From Poseidonibacter lekithochrous (GTDB lineage Bacteria > Campylobacterota > Campylobacteria > Campylobacterales > Arcobacteraceae), in NCBI RefSeq assembly GCF_013283835.1, contig NZ_CP054052.1, positions 2,542,001-2,606,000 of the forward strand: a DNA stretch of 64,000 nucleotides. Reading direction: 5' to 3'. The position numbers and the translations under genes are program-made. The notes beneath the pieces are model-generated. The model worked only from the letters and a program-made list of their open reading frames with translations, searched no databases and was not told the DNA's origin. Shown one piece after another: positions 44,446 to 54,247 of this stretch (positions are counted from its first letter, which is position 1; each line of letters opens with the position of its first letter).

Positions 44446-45216
44446 ATGTTATTAAAAGTCTTAATTCTTATATTTTTTATTACAATTTCAATACAAGCAA
44501 AAGAGAATAAAGTAGGACTATATGAAAGTCAAAATACTTATATTCCCACTAACTTAGAATTCACAAATGAATACAATCAAAAAGTCAATCTCAAAGAGAT
44601 AATATCAAATACCCCCACAATTGTCTCCTTCAATTATTTTGATTGTCCAGGACTATGCTCACCTCAGCTATTTAGTGTTGCTTCAATTATAGACAAAGTT
44701 CAACTCAAACCTTTTATAGATTATAAAATAATAACTATAAGTATAGAATCAAAAGATTCAATAAGTAAAGCTTTAGAAAAGAAACAAACTATTTTAAAAA
44801 CTCTATCCCAACCTTTTCCCCCTCAAACTTGGTCATTTTTAACCTCAACAAATCAAAACAATATAGATTCAATTACAAATAGTGTTGGTTTTAAATATGA
44901 AAAAAGAGTTAAAGATGGAGTTATTGATTATCTACACCCTGCAATGCTTGTAGTAATCTCACCAAAAGGAAAAATCATCAGATATTTAAATGGTATTGAT
45001 TATTTACCTTTTGATTTAAAACTAGCCTTACTTGAAGCCCAAGAAGAGAAAGCCAGACCAACTATTGCAAAAACACTTTTATATTGTTTTGCTTATGATG
45101 CAAAAAGTAAAACTTATGTATTTCAAGCAGAAAAAGTATTAGGTTCATTTATTTTTGGAATAGTTTTATTTTTCTTTTTATACTTAATAAAAACAGGAAG
45201 GAAAAAAGATGAGTGA
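44446..45216 (+). CDS. SCO1/SenC-family copper chaperone
   Basis: 256 aa. Signal peptide, thioredoxin-like SCO domain with copper ligands in FDCPGLC (CxxxC, about 62-68) and His in YLHPAML (about 164), and a C-terminal membrane helix (about 229-250). Delivers Cu to the CuA site of cytochrome oxidase. First gene of the oxidase operon; its end overlaps the subunit I start by 8 bases. Confidence 0.9.
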   Translation: MLLKVLILIFFITISIQAKENKVGLYESQNTYIPTNLEFTNEYNQKVNLKEIISNTPTIVSFNYFDCPGLCSPQLFSVASIIDKVQLKPFIDYKIITISIESKDSISKALEKKQTILKTLSQPFPPQTWSFLTSTNQNNIDSITNSVGFKYEKRVKDGVIDYLHPAMLVVISPKGKIIRYLNGIDYLPFDLKLALLEAQEEKARPTIAKTLLYCFAYDAKSKTYVFQAEKVLGSFIFGIVLFFFLYLIKTGRKKDE

Positions 45217-46876
45217 AAAAACAACTAGCTTTTATGATGAAACACATACAGTTTTTGGTCACCATCATAATAAGCTTTTACAATGGATTTTTTCAATTGA
45301 CCATAAAAGAATTGCCATACTTTACATAATAGTAATGCTGTGTTTTTTTGTCTTAGCTATTAGTATTGGTCTTACAATGAGATTAGAGTTATTTTTCCCA
45401 GGGGAGCAAATACTAACACCAGATAGATATAACCAAGCCTTTACTCTACATGGAACCATAATGATATTCTTATTTGTAGTTCCGGGAATACCTGCTGTAT
45501 TTGGTAATTTCTTATTACCTTTATTAATTGGTGCTAGAGATGTATCCTTTCCTCGATTAAACCTACTTTCTTGGTGGTTTTATCTAATAGGATGTATGGT
45601 TGCTTTAGTATCATTATTTATAGGACCCGGCTTTGCAGATACTGGATGGACATTTTATGCTCCATATTCTGTAAAAACAGAAACTAATGTAATATTTGCT
45701 CTTACGGCTGCATATATATTAGGTCTATCTTCAATATTAACAGGTATTAATTTTGTTGTTACAGTTCATAGATTAAGAGCTCCAGGAATGAATTTCTTTA
45801 AAATGCCTCTATTTGTATGGGGTTTATACTCAACAGCTTGGATTCAAATACTTGCAACTCCTGTTGTTGGGATTACTCTTATACTTGTAATAATAGAGAA
45901 GACTTTAGGAATAGGAATATTTGATCCATCAAAAGGTGGAGATCCAATTTTATACCAACATCTATTCTGGATCTATTCACATCCAGCAGTTTATCTAATG
46001 ATTCTACCAGCCTTTGGGGTTGTATCTGAGATACTTCCAACATTTTGTAGAAGAACAATCTTTGGATATAGATCAATTGCCATATCTTCAGCACTTATTG
46101 CAATTATTGGATATTTAGTTTGGGGACATCACTTATTTACATCAGGTATGAGTGAATGGACAAAAATTATATTCTCATTTCTAACGTTTTTTGTATCCAT
46201 ACCAACGGGAATTAAATTCTTTGATTGGGTCGCAACCATGTATAAAGCCTCAATAGTATTTAAAACTCCTATGCTTTGGGTAGTTGGAACTATTATTACC
46301 TTTGCCATTGGTGGATTAACAGGTATTACTTTAGTAACTCTTGGAGTTAATATTCATTTACATGATACTTATTTTGTAGTTGCTCATTTCCACTACACTA
46401 TTTTTGGTGGAGTTGTATTTATGCTATTTGCAGCTATGCACTATTGGTATCCAAAATTTATAGGAAAAATGTATGATGAAGCAAAAGCAAAAATTGCCTT
46501 TTATTTAATCTTTATAGGTTTTAATACTTTATGGTTCCCAATGTTTTTTGCAGGTGCTTTAGGAATGCCTCGAAGATACTTTGATTACTTACCAGAATTT
46601 ACAATCTATCACCAAATAGCAGGTGTTGGGGCAGTTATAACTGTATCTGGTATTTTATTTATGCTTTATACTTTAATTAGTGGAATTAAAAAAGGTGAAA
46701 GATGTGGAGCAAATCCTTGGAATGCTTCTACTTTAGAGTGGCAAATTGATTCCCCTCCTCCACTTGAAAACTTTAAAAATATTCCTTATGTTGATTTTGA
46801 ACCTTATGAATATGAAAAAGGTGAACCAAAACATAACTTATACAATAAGATAAAAGGAGTTCAAAATGAAAACTAA
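45209..46876 (+). CDS. ctaD: Cytochrome c oxidase subunit I, A2-type
   Basis: 555 aa, 12 helices. Haem a ligand H81 (LHGTIM), D-channel Asp D111 (GARDVSFPRLN), CuB/Tyr motif WIYSHPAVYLM (254-264) with H258 and Y262, the two-His GHHLFTSGM, and haem ligands in HDTYFVVAHFHY. The YSHPxV motif without the Glu of HPEVY assigns it to the A2 subfamily of haem-copper oxidases, like Thermus caa3. Reduces O2 to water and pumps protons. Confidence 0.95.
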   Translation: MSEKTTSFYDETHTVFGHHHNKLLQWIFSIDHKRIAILYIIVMLCFFVLAISIGLTMRLELFFPGEQILTPDRYNQAFTLHGTIMIFLFVVPGIPAVFGNFLLPLLIGARDVSFPRLNLLSWWFYLIGCMVALVSLFIGPGFADTGWTFYAPYSVKTETNVIFALTAAYILGLSSILTGINFVVTVHRLRAPGMNFFKMPLFVWGLYSTAWIQILATPVVGITLILVIIEKTLGIGIFDPSKGGDPILYQHLFWIYSHPAVYLMILPAFGVVSEILPTFCRRTIFGYRSIAISSALIAIIGYLVWGHHLFTSGMSEWTKIIFSFLTFFVSIPTGIKFFDWVATMYKASIVFKTPMLWVVGTIITFAIGGLTGITLVTLGVNIHLHDTYFVVAHFHYTIFGGVVFMLFAAMHYWYPKFIGKMYDEAKAKIAFYLIFIGFNTLWFPMFFAGALGMPRRYFDYLPEFTIYHQIAGVGAVITVSGILFMLYTLISGIKKGERCGANPWNASTLEWQIDSPPPLENFKNIPYVDFEPYEYEKGEPKHNLYNKIKGVQNEN

Positions 46877-47528
46877 TACTCCTGAAATAATTTATGATAA
46901 AGATGGAAATCCACATGAAATTGTGGACTTCAATGATGATTATACAGCTTCAAAACTAGGCTTTTGGCTGTTTTTATTCACAGAACTAATGCTTTTTGGA
47001 GCAATGTTTTTAGTATTTGCATTTTTCTTTTATAAAATGCCTGATGATTTCCAAACAGCATCAGGTAATTTAAATATTCTCCTTGGAGGATTAAATACCT
47101 TTATATTACTTTTAAGTACTTATTTTATGGGTATTGCTTTAATTCACTTAAGAGAAAAAGATATAGATAAGTGTAAAAAAAGTATTTATATTACTATTGC
47201 CTTAGCATTTGTGTTTTTAGTAATTAAATATATTGAATGGTCAATAGAGATTAATCATGGAATATACCCAGATTCTGAAATTCTAAATAGTAAATCAAAT
47301 GGAGAAATTCTATTTTTTGGTTTATATTTTACAATGACAGGATTTCATGGAATACATATTATTGCAGGAATTGCTTTGATGATATGGGTGTTAATTCTAA
47401 TTAATAAAAAAATAGTTAATAATAAAAAATACGTAATACTTGAGAATATCTCTTTATACTGGGATTTAGTACATCTAGTTTGGGTTTTTTTATTTCCACT
47501 ATTTTATATTATTGGTTTAGGAGGATGA
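46866..47528 (+). CDS. ctaE: Cytochrome c oxidase subunit III
   Basis: 220 aa, about five helices. KLGFWLFLFTELMLFGAMF (about 31-49) and FHGIHIIAGI with YWDLVHLVWVFLFP at the C-terminus are subunit III hallmarks. Start overlaps the subunit I gene by 11 bases; AAAAGGAG lies before it. Confidence 0.93.
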   Translation: MKTNTPEIIYDKDGNPHEIVDFNDDYTASKLGFWLFLFTELMLFGAMFLVFAFFFYKMPDDFQTASGNLNILLGGLNTFILLLSTYFMGIALIHLREKDIDKCKKSIYITIALAFVFLVIKYIEWSIEINHGIYPDSEILNSKSNGEILFFGLYFTMTGFHGIHIIAGIALMIWVLILINKKIVNNKKYVILENISLYWDLVHLVWVFLFPLFYIIGLGG

Positions 47529-47529
47529 G

Positions 47530-47841
47530 ATGAATACTGACTTACATGTAATGGATTTACGAATGTACTTTAAAATATTTATTGTTTTATTTATACTAAC
47601 AGTATTTACATTTGTGCAACCATATATATTATCCCCTAGTTTACAAGATACAGTTATAGTTCAAATGCTTTTAGCACTAGTTAAAACAGTAATAATTATT
47701 GCTTATTATATGCATTTAAAATACGAATCAAAACTTTTCAAAAGTATTGTAATTATGGCAGGAGTTGTATTATTGATATTCTTTATAATCACTGCTAGTG
47801 ATGCAATATTTAGAAATGAATCTTTTGATGCATTTAAATAA
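47530..47841 (+). CDS. Cytochrome c oxidase subunit IV family protein
   Basis: 103 aa, three helices; MLLALVKTVIIIAYYMHLKYESKLFK carries the conserved YYMHLK of prokaryotic subunit IV (COX4_pro). Small stabilising subunit, one base after subunit III and 11 bases before subunit II. Confidence 0.88.
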   Translation: MNTDLHVMDLRMYFKIFIVLFILTVFTFVQPYILSPSLQDTVIVQMLLALVKTVIIIAYYMHLKYESKLFKSIVIMAGVVLLIFFIITASDAIFRNESFDAFK

Positions 47842-47852
47842 AGGAGGATGTT

Positions 47853-49100
47853 ATGCTAGAAGGTATAGAAGGTGTTTCAAGTTTTGCAAATGAAATAGAC
47901 AATACTTTTATTATTGTTACAGTTATTACTCTTCTTTTATTTGTAGTAACTATTGGCTCGATGTTATATTTTGTTTATAAATATAGTTCATCAAAAGTAA
48001 AAAAAGAAGATGCACAAAATATCAAACACTATACTCCAATAGAAATTGCTTGGACAGTAATTCCTACAATTTTAATGATGATAGTTTTTTATTTTGGGCT
48101 AGAGAGTCTAAGAGTTCAAAGAACAATGCCAAGTGATGATATGGCACAAGTAGTGAAAGTAACAGGGCAGAGATGGTTTTGGACTTTTGAATATGAAAAT
48201 GGCAAAAAAACAAATGAATTAACAGTTCCAAAAGATACTGCAATAAAACTAGTTATGACAGCACCAGAAGAGGATGTTTTACATAGCTTTTTTGTACCTG
48301 CTTTTAGAATCAAAGAAGATGTACTTCCTGGAACTACAACATATTTATGGTTTAATGCCGAAAAAATGGGTCGTTATGATATTCAATGTGCCGAGTATTG
48401 TGGAACAAGACATTCATATATGAGATCATTTGTAAATGTAGTAAGTAAAGAAGATTATAAAAACTTTTTATTTCCTAAAAAAGAAGAGCCTAAAAAAACA
48501 GCAATTGATTTATTTAATGATTATGGATGTGTTGGGTGTCATAGTTTAGAAGATATGGTACTTGTGGGTCCAAGTTTTAAAGATATTTACAACAAAGAAG
48601 TAAGTATTACAAGCAAAGGTGTAAAAAAAGTCATTAAACGAGATGAAAACTATTTAAGAAACTCTATATTGAATCCACAAGATGATGTAGTTGAAGGATA
48701 TGTACCCCACTTAATGCCAAGTTTTAAAAATGTTATAAATGAAGAAGAATTAAATACAATCATAAAATACTTCAAAGGTGAAAAAGAAGAAGCAAAAAAA
48801 GAAAAAACAATTGATGGTCTAAGTTTAATTCAAAATAATGGATGTATTGGATGTCATTCATTAGATGGCAGTAAAATTGTAGGACCTACTTTTAAAGATA
48901 TATACAATAGAAAAGTAGTAGTAACAAAAGGAGACGAAAAAATAGAGTTAACTTCAAATGAAGAGTATTTAAAAAATTCTATTTTAGACCCAAAAGTAGA
49001 GGTAGTTGAAAACTATCCAAATATTATGCCTTCATTTAAAGGCTTGTTAAAAGATGAAGAAGTAGATGCAATTATTGAGTATTTAAAAACTATAAAATAA
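47853..49100 (+). CDS. ctaC: Cytochrome c oxidase subunit II with two fused cytochrome c domains (caa3-type)
   Basis: 415 aa. Two helices (about 18-42 and 62-84), CuA cupredoxin domain with H144, C179, E181, C183, H187 and M190 in CAEYCGTRHSYM, then two cytochrome c domains in tandem: haem 1 C226-C229-H230 with M288, and haem 2 C331-C334-H335 with M392. The two domains share the frames GCxGCHSLxD, VGPxFKDIYN and MPSFK, showing a tandem duplication. It accepts electrons from a periplasmic donor and passes them to CuA. Usual caa3 subunit II has a single such domain. No N-terminal lipobox. Confidence 0.94.
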   Translation: MLEGIEGVSSFANEIDNTFIIVTVITLLLFVVTIGSMLYFVYKYSSSKVKKEDAQNIKHYTPIEIAWTVIPTILMMIVFYFGLESLRVQRTMPSDDMAQVVKVTGQRWFWTFEYENGKKTNELTVPKDTAIKLVMTAPEEDVLHSFFVPAFRIKEDVLPGTTTYLWFNAEKMGRYDIQCAEYCGTRHSYMRSFVNVVSKEDYKNFLFPKKEEPKKTAIDLFNDYGCVGCHSLEDMVLVGPSFKDIYNKEVSITSKGVKKVIKRDENYLRNSILNPQDDVVEGYVPHLMPSFKNVINEEELNTIIKYFKGEKEEAKKEKTIDGLSLIQNNGCIGCHSLDGSKIVGPTFKDIYNRKVVVTKGDEKIELTSNEEYLKNSILDPKVEVVENYPNIMPSFKGLLKDEEVDAIIEYLKTIK

Positions 49101-49110
49101 AGGATTTAAG

Positions 49111-49962
49111 ATGATTACTTTAAAACAATTTTTAATCTTAACAAAATTTAAACTATCTTTTGTAGTTAGTTTATCTTTAGTCTTTGGTTTTATATTATCC
49201 AAAAATAGTATTGATATAAGTATCATCAATCCTTTTTTAGCTGTATTATTACTTGCATTAGGAGTTAGTGCATTAAATCAAGTACAAGAGTATAAAGAAG
49301 ACTCCCTAATGCCTAGAACAAAAAACAGACCTATTGCTTCAAAGGCTATTTCACCACAACAAGGTTTTTTTATTTCAAGTGCTTTAATTATTTTAGGTTT
49401 TGTATTTATTTATATTACTTTAGATTTATTAGGGATCTTCTTATTTGCATTTGTTGTTTTAATGTATAACCTTTTATATACAAAAGCTAAAAAAATCACA
49501 ATTTATGCAGCTGTTTTTGGAGCAATATTAGGAGTTATTCCACCACTTATTGGTTGGCTTAGTGCCCAAGGTAATCTAAATGATTTAGGATTCATAGCAT
49601 TAGGCTTATTTTATTTTATATGGCAAATCCCTCATTTTTGGTTATTGACATTAAAATATCACAAAGAGTATGAAAAAGCTTCTTTTCCCACAGTTGTAAA
49701 AAGATTTGGGATTGAAGGACTTGAGAGAATTACTTTTATTTGGTTGTTACTTACATTAATTGCAGGAATGTTCTTAACAATAATTTTTTCAACTGAATCT
49801 ATAATCATCACTTCTTTGTTAATTATAATAAATTTATATACTTTATATTTAATATTTAGTCTTCGAAAAACTCATAACTATTTACATACTTTTGTAGGAA
49901 TAAACTCCTATATGTTAGCTGTTATGGTAATACTAATAGTAAATGCAATGATATATAATTAA
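49111..49962 (+). CDS. ctaB: Protohaem IX farnesyltransferase (haem O synthase)
   Basis: 283 aa UbiA-type prenyltransferase, nine helices. MPRTKNRPIAS (first Asp-rich-region equivalent), YNLLYTKAKKITIYAAVFGAILGVIPPLIGW and the HFWLLTLKYHKEYEKA loop are haem O synthase features. Makes haem O from haem B for the oxidase. Last gene of the operon, 10 bases after subunit II. Confidence 0.93.
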   Translation: MITLKQFLILTKFKLSFVVSLSLVFGFILSKNSIDISIINPFLAVLLLALGVSALNQVQEYKEDSLMPRTKNRPIASKAISPQQGFFISSALIILGFVFIYITLDLLGIFLFAFVVLMYNLLYTKAKKITIYAAVFGAILGVIPPLIGWLSAQGNLNDLGFIALGLFYFIWQIPHFWLLTLKYHKEYEKASFPTVVKRFGIEGLERITFIWLLLTLIAGMFLTIIFSTESIIITSLLIIINLYTLYLIFSLRKTHNYLHTFVGINSYMLAVMVILIVNAMIYN

Positions 49963-49977
49963 TACTATTTAATCATG

Positions 49978-50009
49978 TTTTAGCTATAATCTACGCCTTA
50001 TAGCTAAAA
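49978..50009. promoter_or_regulatory. 12-bp inverted repeat overlapping the -10 box of the exporter gene
   Basis: TTTTAGCTATAA (49978-49989) and TTATAGCTAAAA (49998-50009) are perfect arms around an 8-base spacer. The left arm contains TATAAT (49985-49990), 32 bases before the ATG at 50023. It could be an operator for that promoter or a read-through terminator of the oxidase operon; only TATT follows, so the T-run is poor. Confidence 0.5.
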
Positions 50010-50022
50010 TATTAGGATTTAA

Positions 50023-51732
50023 ATGAAAGAATTTTACAAACACTATCTACCATATATTAAAAATTATAAACTGAAGTTTTTTTACGCAGTAATTGGTATG
50101 ATATTAGTTGCAACTGGTACAGCAGGTACTGTATACATTATTCAACCTCTACTTGATGATATCTTTATTAATAAAGATACTGAGATGCTTTATATTATGC
50201 CATTTATTATTGTAAGTATTTATACTGCAAAAAGTATTGGTGCTTATGTTCAAACATATTACATTTCATATATTGGACATGATATTGTAAGAATAATTAG
50301 AGATAAACTTTTAAATCATATACTTAAACTTGATATGTCATTCTTCCATAGAAAACATGGTGGTGAGTTAATCTCAAGAATTACCAATGATATTAATAGA
50401 ATCCAAGCTGCTGTTTCAAATTATGTTGCAGATATTGTAAGAGAGTTTTTAACAATTGTAGGATTAGTAGCAGTAGCTATTTATCAAAGTCCCGAATTGG
50501 CTTTTTATGGATTAGTAGTACTTCCTCTTGCTATTTGGCCATTATCAAAACTAGCAAGAAAAATGAAAAAGTTATCATTTAAATCACAAGAATCAGTATC
50601 TGATATTACCTCACAATTAAGTGAAACATTTAACAATATTGAATTAATTAAAGCAAATAATACAAATAGTATTGAAGAAAAAGACTTTAAAGTACATAAT
50701 CAAAACTTTTTTGATATTACAATTAAAACGGTAAAAACAAATGCCTTAGTATCTCCAATAATGGAAATTATAGGTTCTGTTGGTTTTGCAGTTGTAATAA
50801 TAGTTGGTGGAACACAAGTAATTGAAGGAGAGTTAACTACAGGTCAATTCTTATCATTTACAACAGCCCTATTCTCATTATACACACCAATTAAAAGATT
50901 ATCTGGACTATTTAATAAATTACAAGATGCAATTGCCGCGGATATTAGAATTAAACAAATCTTTGCAGAAAAAGCTGATATTATTTCAGGAAAGAACAGT
51001 TTCCCAGAGCAAATTGATAGTATAGAATTTAAAGATGTAGAATTAAAATATGATGATTTTACAGCACTTAAAAATATTAACTTAATAGCTAAAAAAGGTG
51101 AGAAATTTGCCTTAGTGGGAGATAGTGGTGGTGGAAAATCTTCTGTTATTAATCTATTAATTAGATTTTATGATATTTCAAAAGGTGAAATTAATTTTAA
51201 TAATTCAAGTATTAAAGACCTCGATATAAACTCATTAAGAAATAATATTTCAGTTGTAACACAAAGAGTTTATATTTTTAATGACTCAATTGCAGCAAAT
51301 GTTTCTTATGGTTTTGATATAGATGAACAAAGAGTAATTGATGCTTTAAAACAAGCTCATGCTTATGATTTTATCAAAGACTTAGAAGATGGAATTTATA
51401 CAAAACTTGATGAGTTTGGAACAAATTTAAGTGGGGGTCAAAGACAAAGAATTGCCATTGCAAGAGCCTTATACAAAAACCCACAAATACTAATACTTGA
51501 TGAAGCAACATCAGCATTAGATAATGAAAGTGAATCAATTATTTCAGAAGTAATTGATGAAGTTTCAAAAAATAAAATTACATTTGTAATTGCACACAGA
51601 CTAAGCACAATAAAAAATGCAAATAAAATTGCCGTATTCAAAGAAGGTGAAATCATTGCTATTGATTCAGAAAAGAACCTTCTAGACACTTGTCCTGAAT
51701 ATAAACGACTACATAATTCAGCAAATATTTAA
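50023..51732 (+). CDS. msbA: ABC exporter, MsbA-like (lipid A-core / lipid flippase)
   Basis: 569 aa half-transporter. Six-helix membrane domain (about 15-310) with MSFFHRKHGGELISRITNDI, ATPase domain with Walker A GDSGGGKSS (about 366-374), signature LSGGQRQR, Walker B ILILDEATSALD and H-loop AHRLSTI. The position next to pyrD and the M16 peptidase matches the Campylobacter MsbA homologue as I recall it. Substrate by homology only: lipid A-core transfer across the inner membrane. Confidence 0.88.
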   Translation: MKEFYKHYLPYIKNYKLKFFYAVIGMILVATGTAGTVYIIQPLLDDIFINKDTEMLYIMPFIIVSIYTAKSIGAYVQTYYISYIGHDIVRIIRDKLLNHILKLDMSFFHRKHGGELISRITNDINRIQAAVSNYVADIVREFLTIVGLVAVAIYQSPELAFYGLVVLPLAIWPLSKLARKMKKLSFKSQESVSDITSQLSETFNNIELIKANNTNSIEEKDFKVHNQNFFDITIKTVKTNALVSPIMEIIGSVGFAVVIIVGGTQVIEGELTTGQFLSFTTALFSLYTPIKRLSGLFNKLQDAIAADIRIKQIFAEKADIISGKNSFPEQIDSIEFKDVELKYDDFTALKNINLIAKKGEKFALVGDSGGGKSSVINLLIRFYDISKGEINFNNSSIKDLDINSLRNNISVVTQRVYIFNDSIAANVSYGFDIDEQRVIDALKQAHAYDFIKDLEDGIYTKLDEFGTNLSGGQRQRIAIARALYKNPQILILDEATSALDNESESIISEVIDEVSKNKITFVIAHRLSTIKNANKIAVFKEGEIIAIDSEKNLLDTCPEYKRLHNSANI

Positions 51733-51746
51733 TAAAAATATTTGCT
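51720..51746 (+). terminator. Terminator after the MsbA-like gene
   Basis: 11-bp perfect stem AGCAAATATTT / AAATATTTGCT (51720-51730, 51736-51746), 5-base loop, then AATTATT. A/T-rich, so moderate strength. Confidence 0.5.
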
Positions 51747-51800
51747 AATTATTACTTTAAAATAACTAATAAACTTTATTAAAACTAATATTTAACGATT

Positions 51801-51819
51801 TTTAGATAAAATATCTAAA
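51801..51819 (+). repeat. Dyad in the pyrD promoter region
   Basis: TTTAGATA / TATCTAAA with 3-base spacer, 20 bases before the TTG start of pyrD. It includes the likely -10 region (GATAAAAT). Possible operator; unproven. Confidence 0.35.
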
Positions 51820-51838
51820 TTTTAAAAAAGGTACACAT

Positions 51839-52903
51839 TTGATAAGCTATAATACAGTTAAAAAAATTCTATTCAAGTTTGAACCAGAAACAGCACATCA
51901 CATGGCTGAGTTTGGATTAAAGATATTAGGTAGTTGTAAACTAATAAAAAATCCTATGGAGAAAAAGAATTTTATAAATGATTCAAAACTTACTCAAGAG
52001 ATATTTGGAGTTAAGTTTGTGAACCCTGTTGGATTAGCTGCAGGATTTGATAAAAATGCAACAATGATTAAATCAATGCCTGCAATGGGATTTGGATTTA
52101 CAGAGATTGGAACAATGACTCCAAGACCTCAAGATGGAAATGCAAAACCTAGAATGTTCAGATATCCAGAACATAAATCAGTACAAAATGCAATGGGATT
52201 CAACAATGATGGAGGACATGCTGTTTTAAAAAATCTTAAAAAAGTATATCCGTTTGAAATTCCAGTTGGTGCAAATATTGGTAAAAATAAAACTACACCA
52301 GAAGAATATGCATTAAGTGATTACAAAATGTTAATCAAAAAATTTGAAAATACTAGTGATTATTTAGTAATTAATATTTCTAGTCCAAATACACCAAATT
52401 TAAGAGATTTACAAAATGAAGAATTTATTACTGAATTATTCACAATGGCAAAAGATTTAACACAGAAACCAATTTTATTAAAAATTGCTCCTGATATGGA
52501 ACCACAAGTAGCTATTGATTTATGTAACTCTGCTGTTAATGCTGGAGCAGCAGGTATTATTGCAACAAATACAACAATTGATTATGATTTAGTTCCAGGA
52601 TGTCAAGATTTTGGTGGATTAAGTGGTGCTTGTTTAACAGAAAAATCATATACTTTATTCAAAGCTTTAGCTAAAGAATTATATGGAAAAACAGAATTAA
52701 TCTCAGTTGGTGGTATATCAACAGGAGAGCAAGCTTATGATAGAATAAAAGCTGGAGCTTCATTAGTTCAAGTATATTCAGGATTAGTATTTGATGGTCC
52801 TTCTATGGTTAGAAAAATCAATGAAGAAATGTTAGAACTACTTGCTAAAGATGGTTATTCACACATCTCTGAAGCAATTGGTGCAGATTTAAAAGAAGAT
52901 TAA
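51839..52903 (+). CDS. pyrD: Dihydroorotate dehydrogenase, quinone-dependent (class 2)
   Basis: 354 aa. TTG start with AAAAGG before it. N-terminal amphipathic helices (about 1-45) for membrane contact, then the FMN barrel: GLAAGFDKNA, MGFNNDGG, ANIGKNKTTP, NISSPNTPNLRDLQ with the class 2 catalytic Ser, and ISVGGISTGEQAYDRIKAGA. Oxidises dihydroorotate to orotate with reduction of quinone in pyrimidine synthesis. Leads a long + strand gene run. Confidence 0.95.
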   Translation: MISYNTVKKILFKFEPETAHHMAEFGLKILGSCKLIKNPMEKKNFINDSKLTQEIFGVKFVNPVGLAAGFDKNATMIKSMPAMGFGFTEIGTMTPRPQDGNAKPRMFRYPEHKSVQNAMGFNNDGGHAVLKNLKKVYPFEIPVGANIGKNKTTPEEYALSDYKMLIKKFENTSDYLVINISSPNTPNLRDLQNEEFITELFTMAKDLTQKPILLKIAPDMEPQVAIDLCNSAVNAGAAGIIATNTTIDYDLVPGCQDFGGLSGACLTEKSYTLFKALAKELYGKTELISVGGISTGEQAYDRIKAGASLVQVYSGLVFDGPSMVRKINEEMLELLAKDGYSHISEAIGADLKED

Positions 52904-52918
52904 AAAGGAAAATGAAAA

Positions 52919-54247
52919 ATGACAAATAAAACTTACAAGAACTTAGCTTTTACCTTTTCATTTTTCATTATATTTATGGGGGAATTAATGAGTAGTAGTT
53001 TACCAAAATATTATAGTAAGACTTTAGAAAATGGCCTGCAAGTTGTAGCCATTCCAATGGATAATGATTCAAATGTTGTATCAACAGACATTTTTTATAA
53101 AGTTGGTAGTAGAGATGAAAAAATGGGAAAAAGTGGTATTGCCCACATGTTAGAACACCTAAATTTCAAATCTACTAAAAATCTTAAAGCTGGGGAATTT
53201 GATGAAATAGTAAAAGGATTTGGAGGAATTAATAATGCTTCAACATCTTTTGATTATACACACTATTATATCAAATCTGCATCTAAAAACATGGGGAAAT
53301 CATTAGGTCTATTTGCTGATCTAATGGAAAACCTTACATTAAAAGATGAAGAATTTCAACCGGAGAGAGATGTAGTAGCAGAAGAGAGAAGATGGAGAAC
53401 AGACAATAACCCAATGGGTTATATGCAATTCAGACTTTTTAACAATGCTTATTTATATCATCCATATCACTGGACTCCAATTGGATTCATGAGTGATATT
53501 AAAAACTGGACTATTAATGATATTAGAGATTTCCATAGTACATATTATCAACCAAAAAATGCAATTATTGTAGTTGCGGGTGATATAGATAAAGATGAAG
53601 TTTTTAAATCTGCAAAAAAATATTTTAAAGAGATTAAAAACACAAAAGAGATTCCATCTAAGCTACATACCGTAGAACCAAAACAAGATGGAGCTAAAAG
53701 AGTTGAGATTATTAGAGACTCAGCTGTACAGATGTTGACAATTGCTTATCATTTACCAAACTTTGAGCATAAAGATCAAGTAGCCCTATCAGCACTTAGT
53801 GAATTATTAAGTTCTGGGAAAAGTTCAGTTTTACATAAAGTATTAGTTGATGAAAAAAGATTAGTTAACTCAATTTATGCTTACAATTTAGAACTTAAAG
53901 ACCCTGGATTATTTTTATTTTCAGCAGTTGCAAATGAAGGTGTAAAAGCTAAAGAAATTGAAAAAGAAATTTTAGCTATAATTGAAGACATCAAAAAAGG
54001 GAAAATATCTAAAAAAGATATTGAAAAAATTAAAATCAACACTAAAGCTGATTTTATATTCTCTTTAGAGAGTTCAACTTCAGTTGCATCTTTATATGGT
54101 TCATATTTTGTTAGAGATAATATAAAACCATTAACGCAATATGAAGCAAAAGTTGAAACTTTAACTAAAAAAGATTTAGTAAAAGTTGCCAACAAATACT
54201 TAAACAAAAATAATTCAACTACAGTTATCTTAAAAGAAGAAAAGTAG
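52919..54247 (+). CDS. M16-family zinc peptidase
   Basis: 442 aa. Inverted zinc motif HMLEH (about 78-82) with the downstream Glu in VAEERRWRTDNNP, and a second M16 half from about 190. The N-terminus (KNLAFTFSFFIIFMGE) is hydrophobic and may be a signal peptide or anchor; an alternative ATG at 52988 with GGGGGA before it would give a cytoplasmic form of 419 aa. The end overlaps the globin start. Confidence 0.9.
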   Translation: MTNKTYKNLAFTFSFFIIFMGELMSSSLPKYYSKTLENGLQVVAIPMDNDSNVVSTDIFYKVGSRDEKMGKSGIAHMLEHLNFKSTKNLKAGEFDEIVKGFGGINNASTSFDYTHYYIKSASKNMGKSLGLFADLMENLTLKDEEFQPERDVVAEERRWRTDNNPMGYMQFRLFNNAYLYHPYHWTPIGFMSDIKNWTINDIRDFHSTYYQPKNAIIVVAGDIDKDEVFKSAKKYFKEIKNTKEIPSKLHTVEPKQDGAKRVEIIRDSAVQMLTIAYHLPNFEHKDQVALSALSELLSSGKSSVLHKVLVDEKRLVNSIYAYNLELKDPGLFLFSAVANEGVKAKEIEKEILAIIEDIKKGKISKKDIEKIKINTKADFIFSLESSTSVASLYGSYFVRDNIKPLTQYEAKVETLTKKDLVKVANKYLNKNNSTTVILKEEK

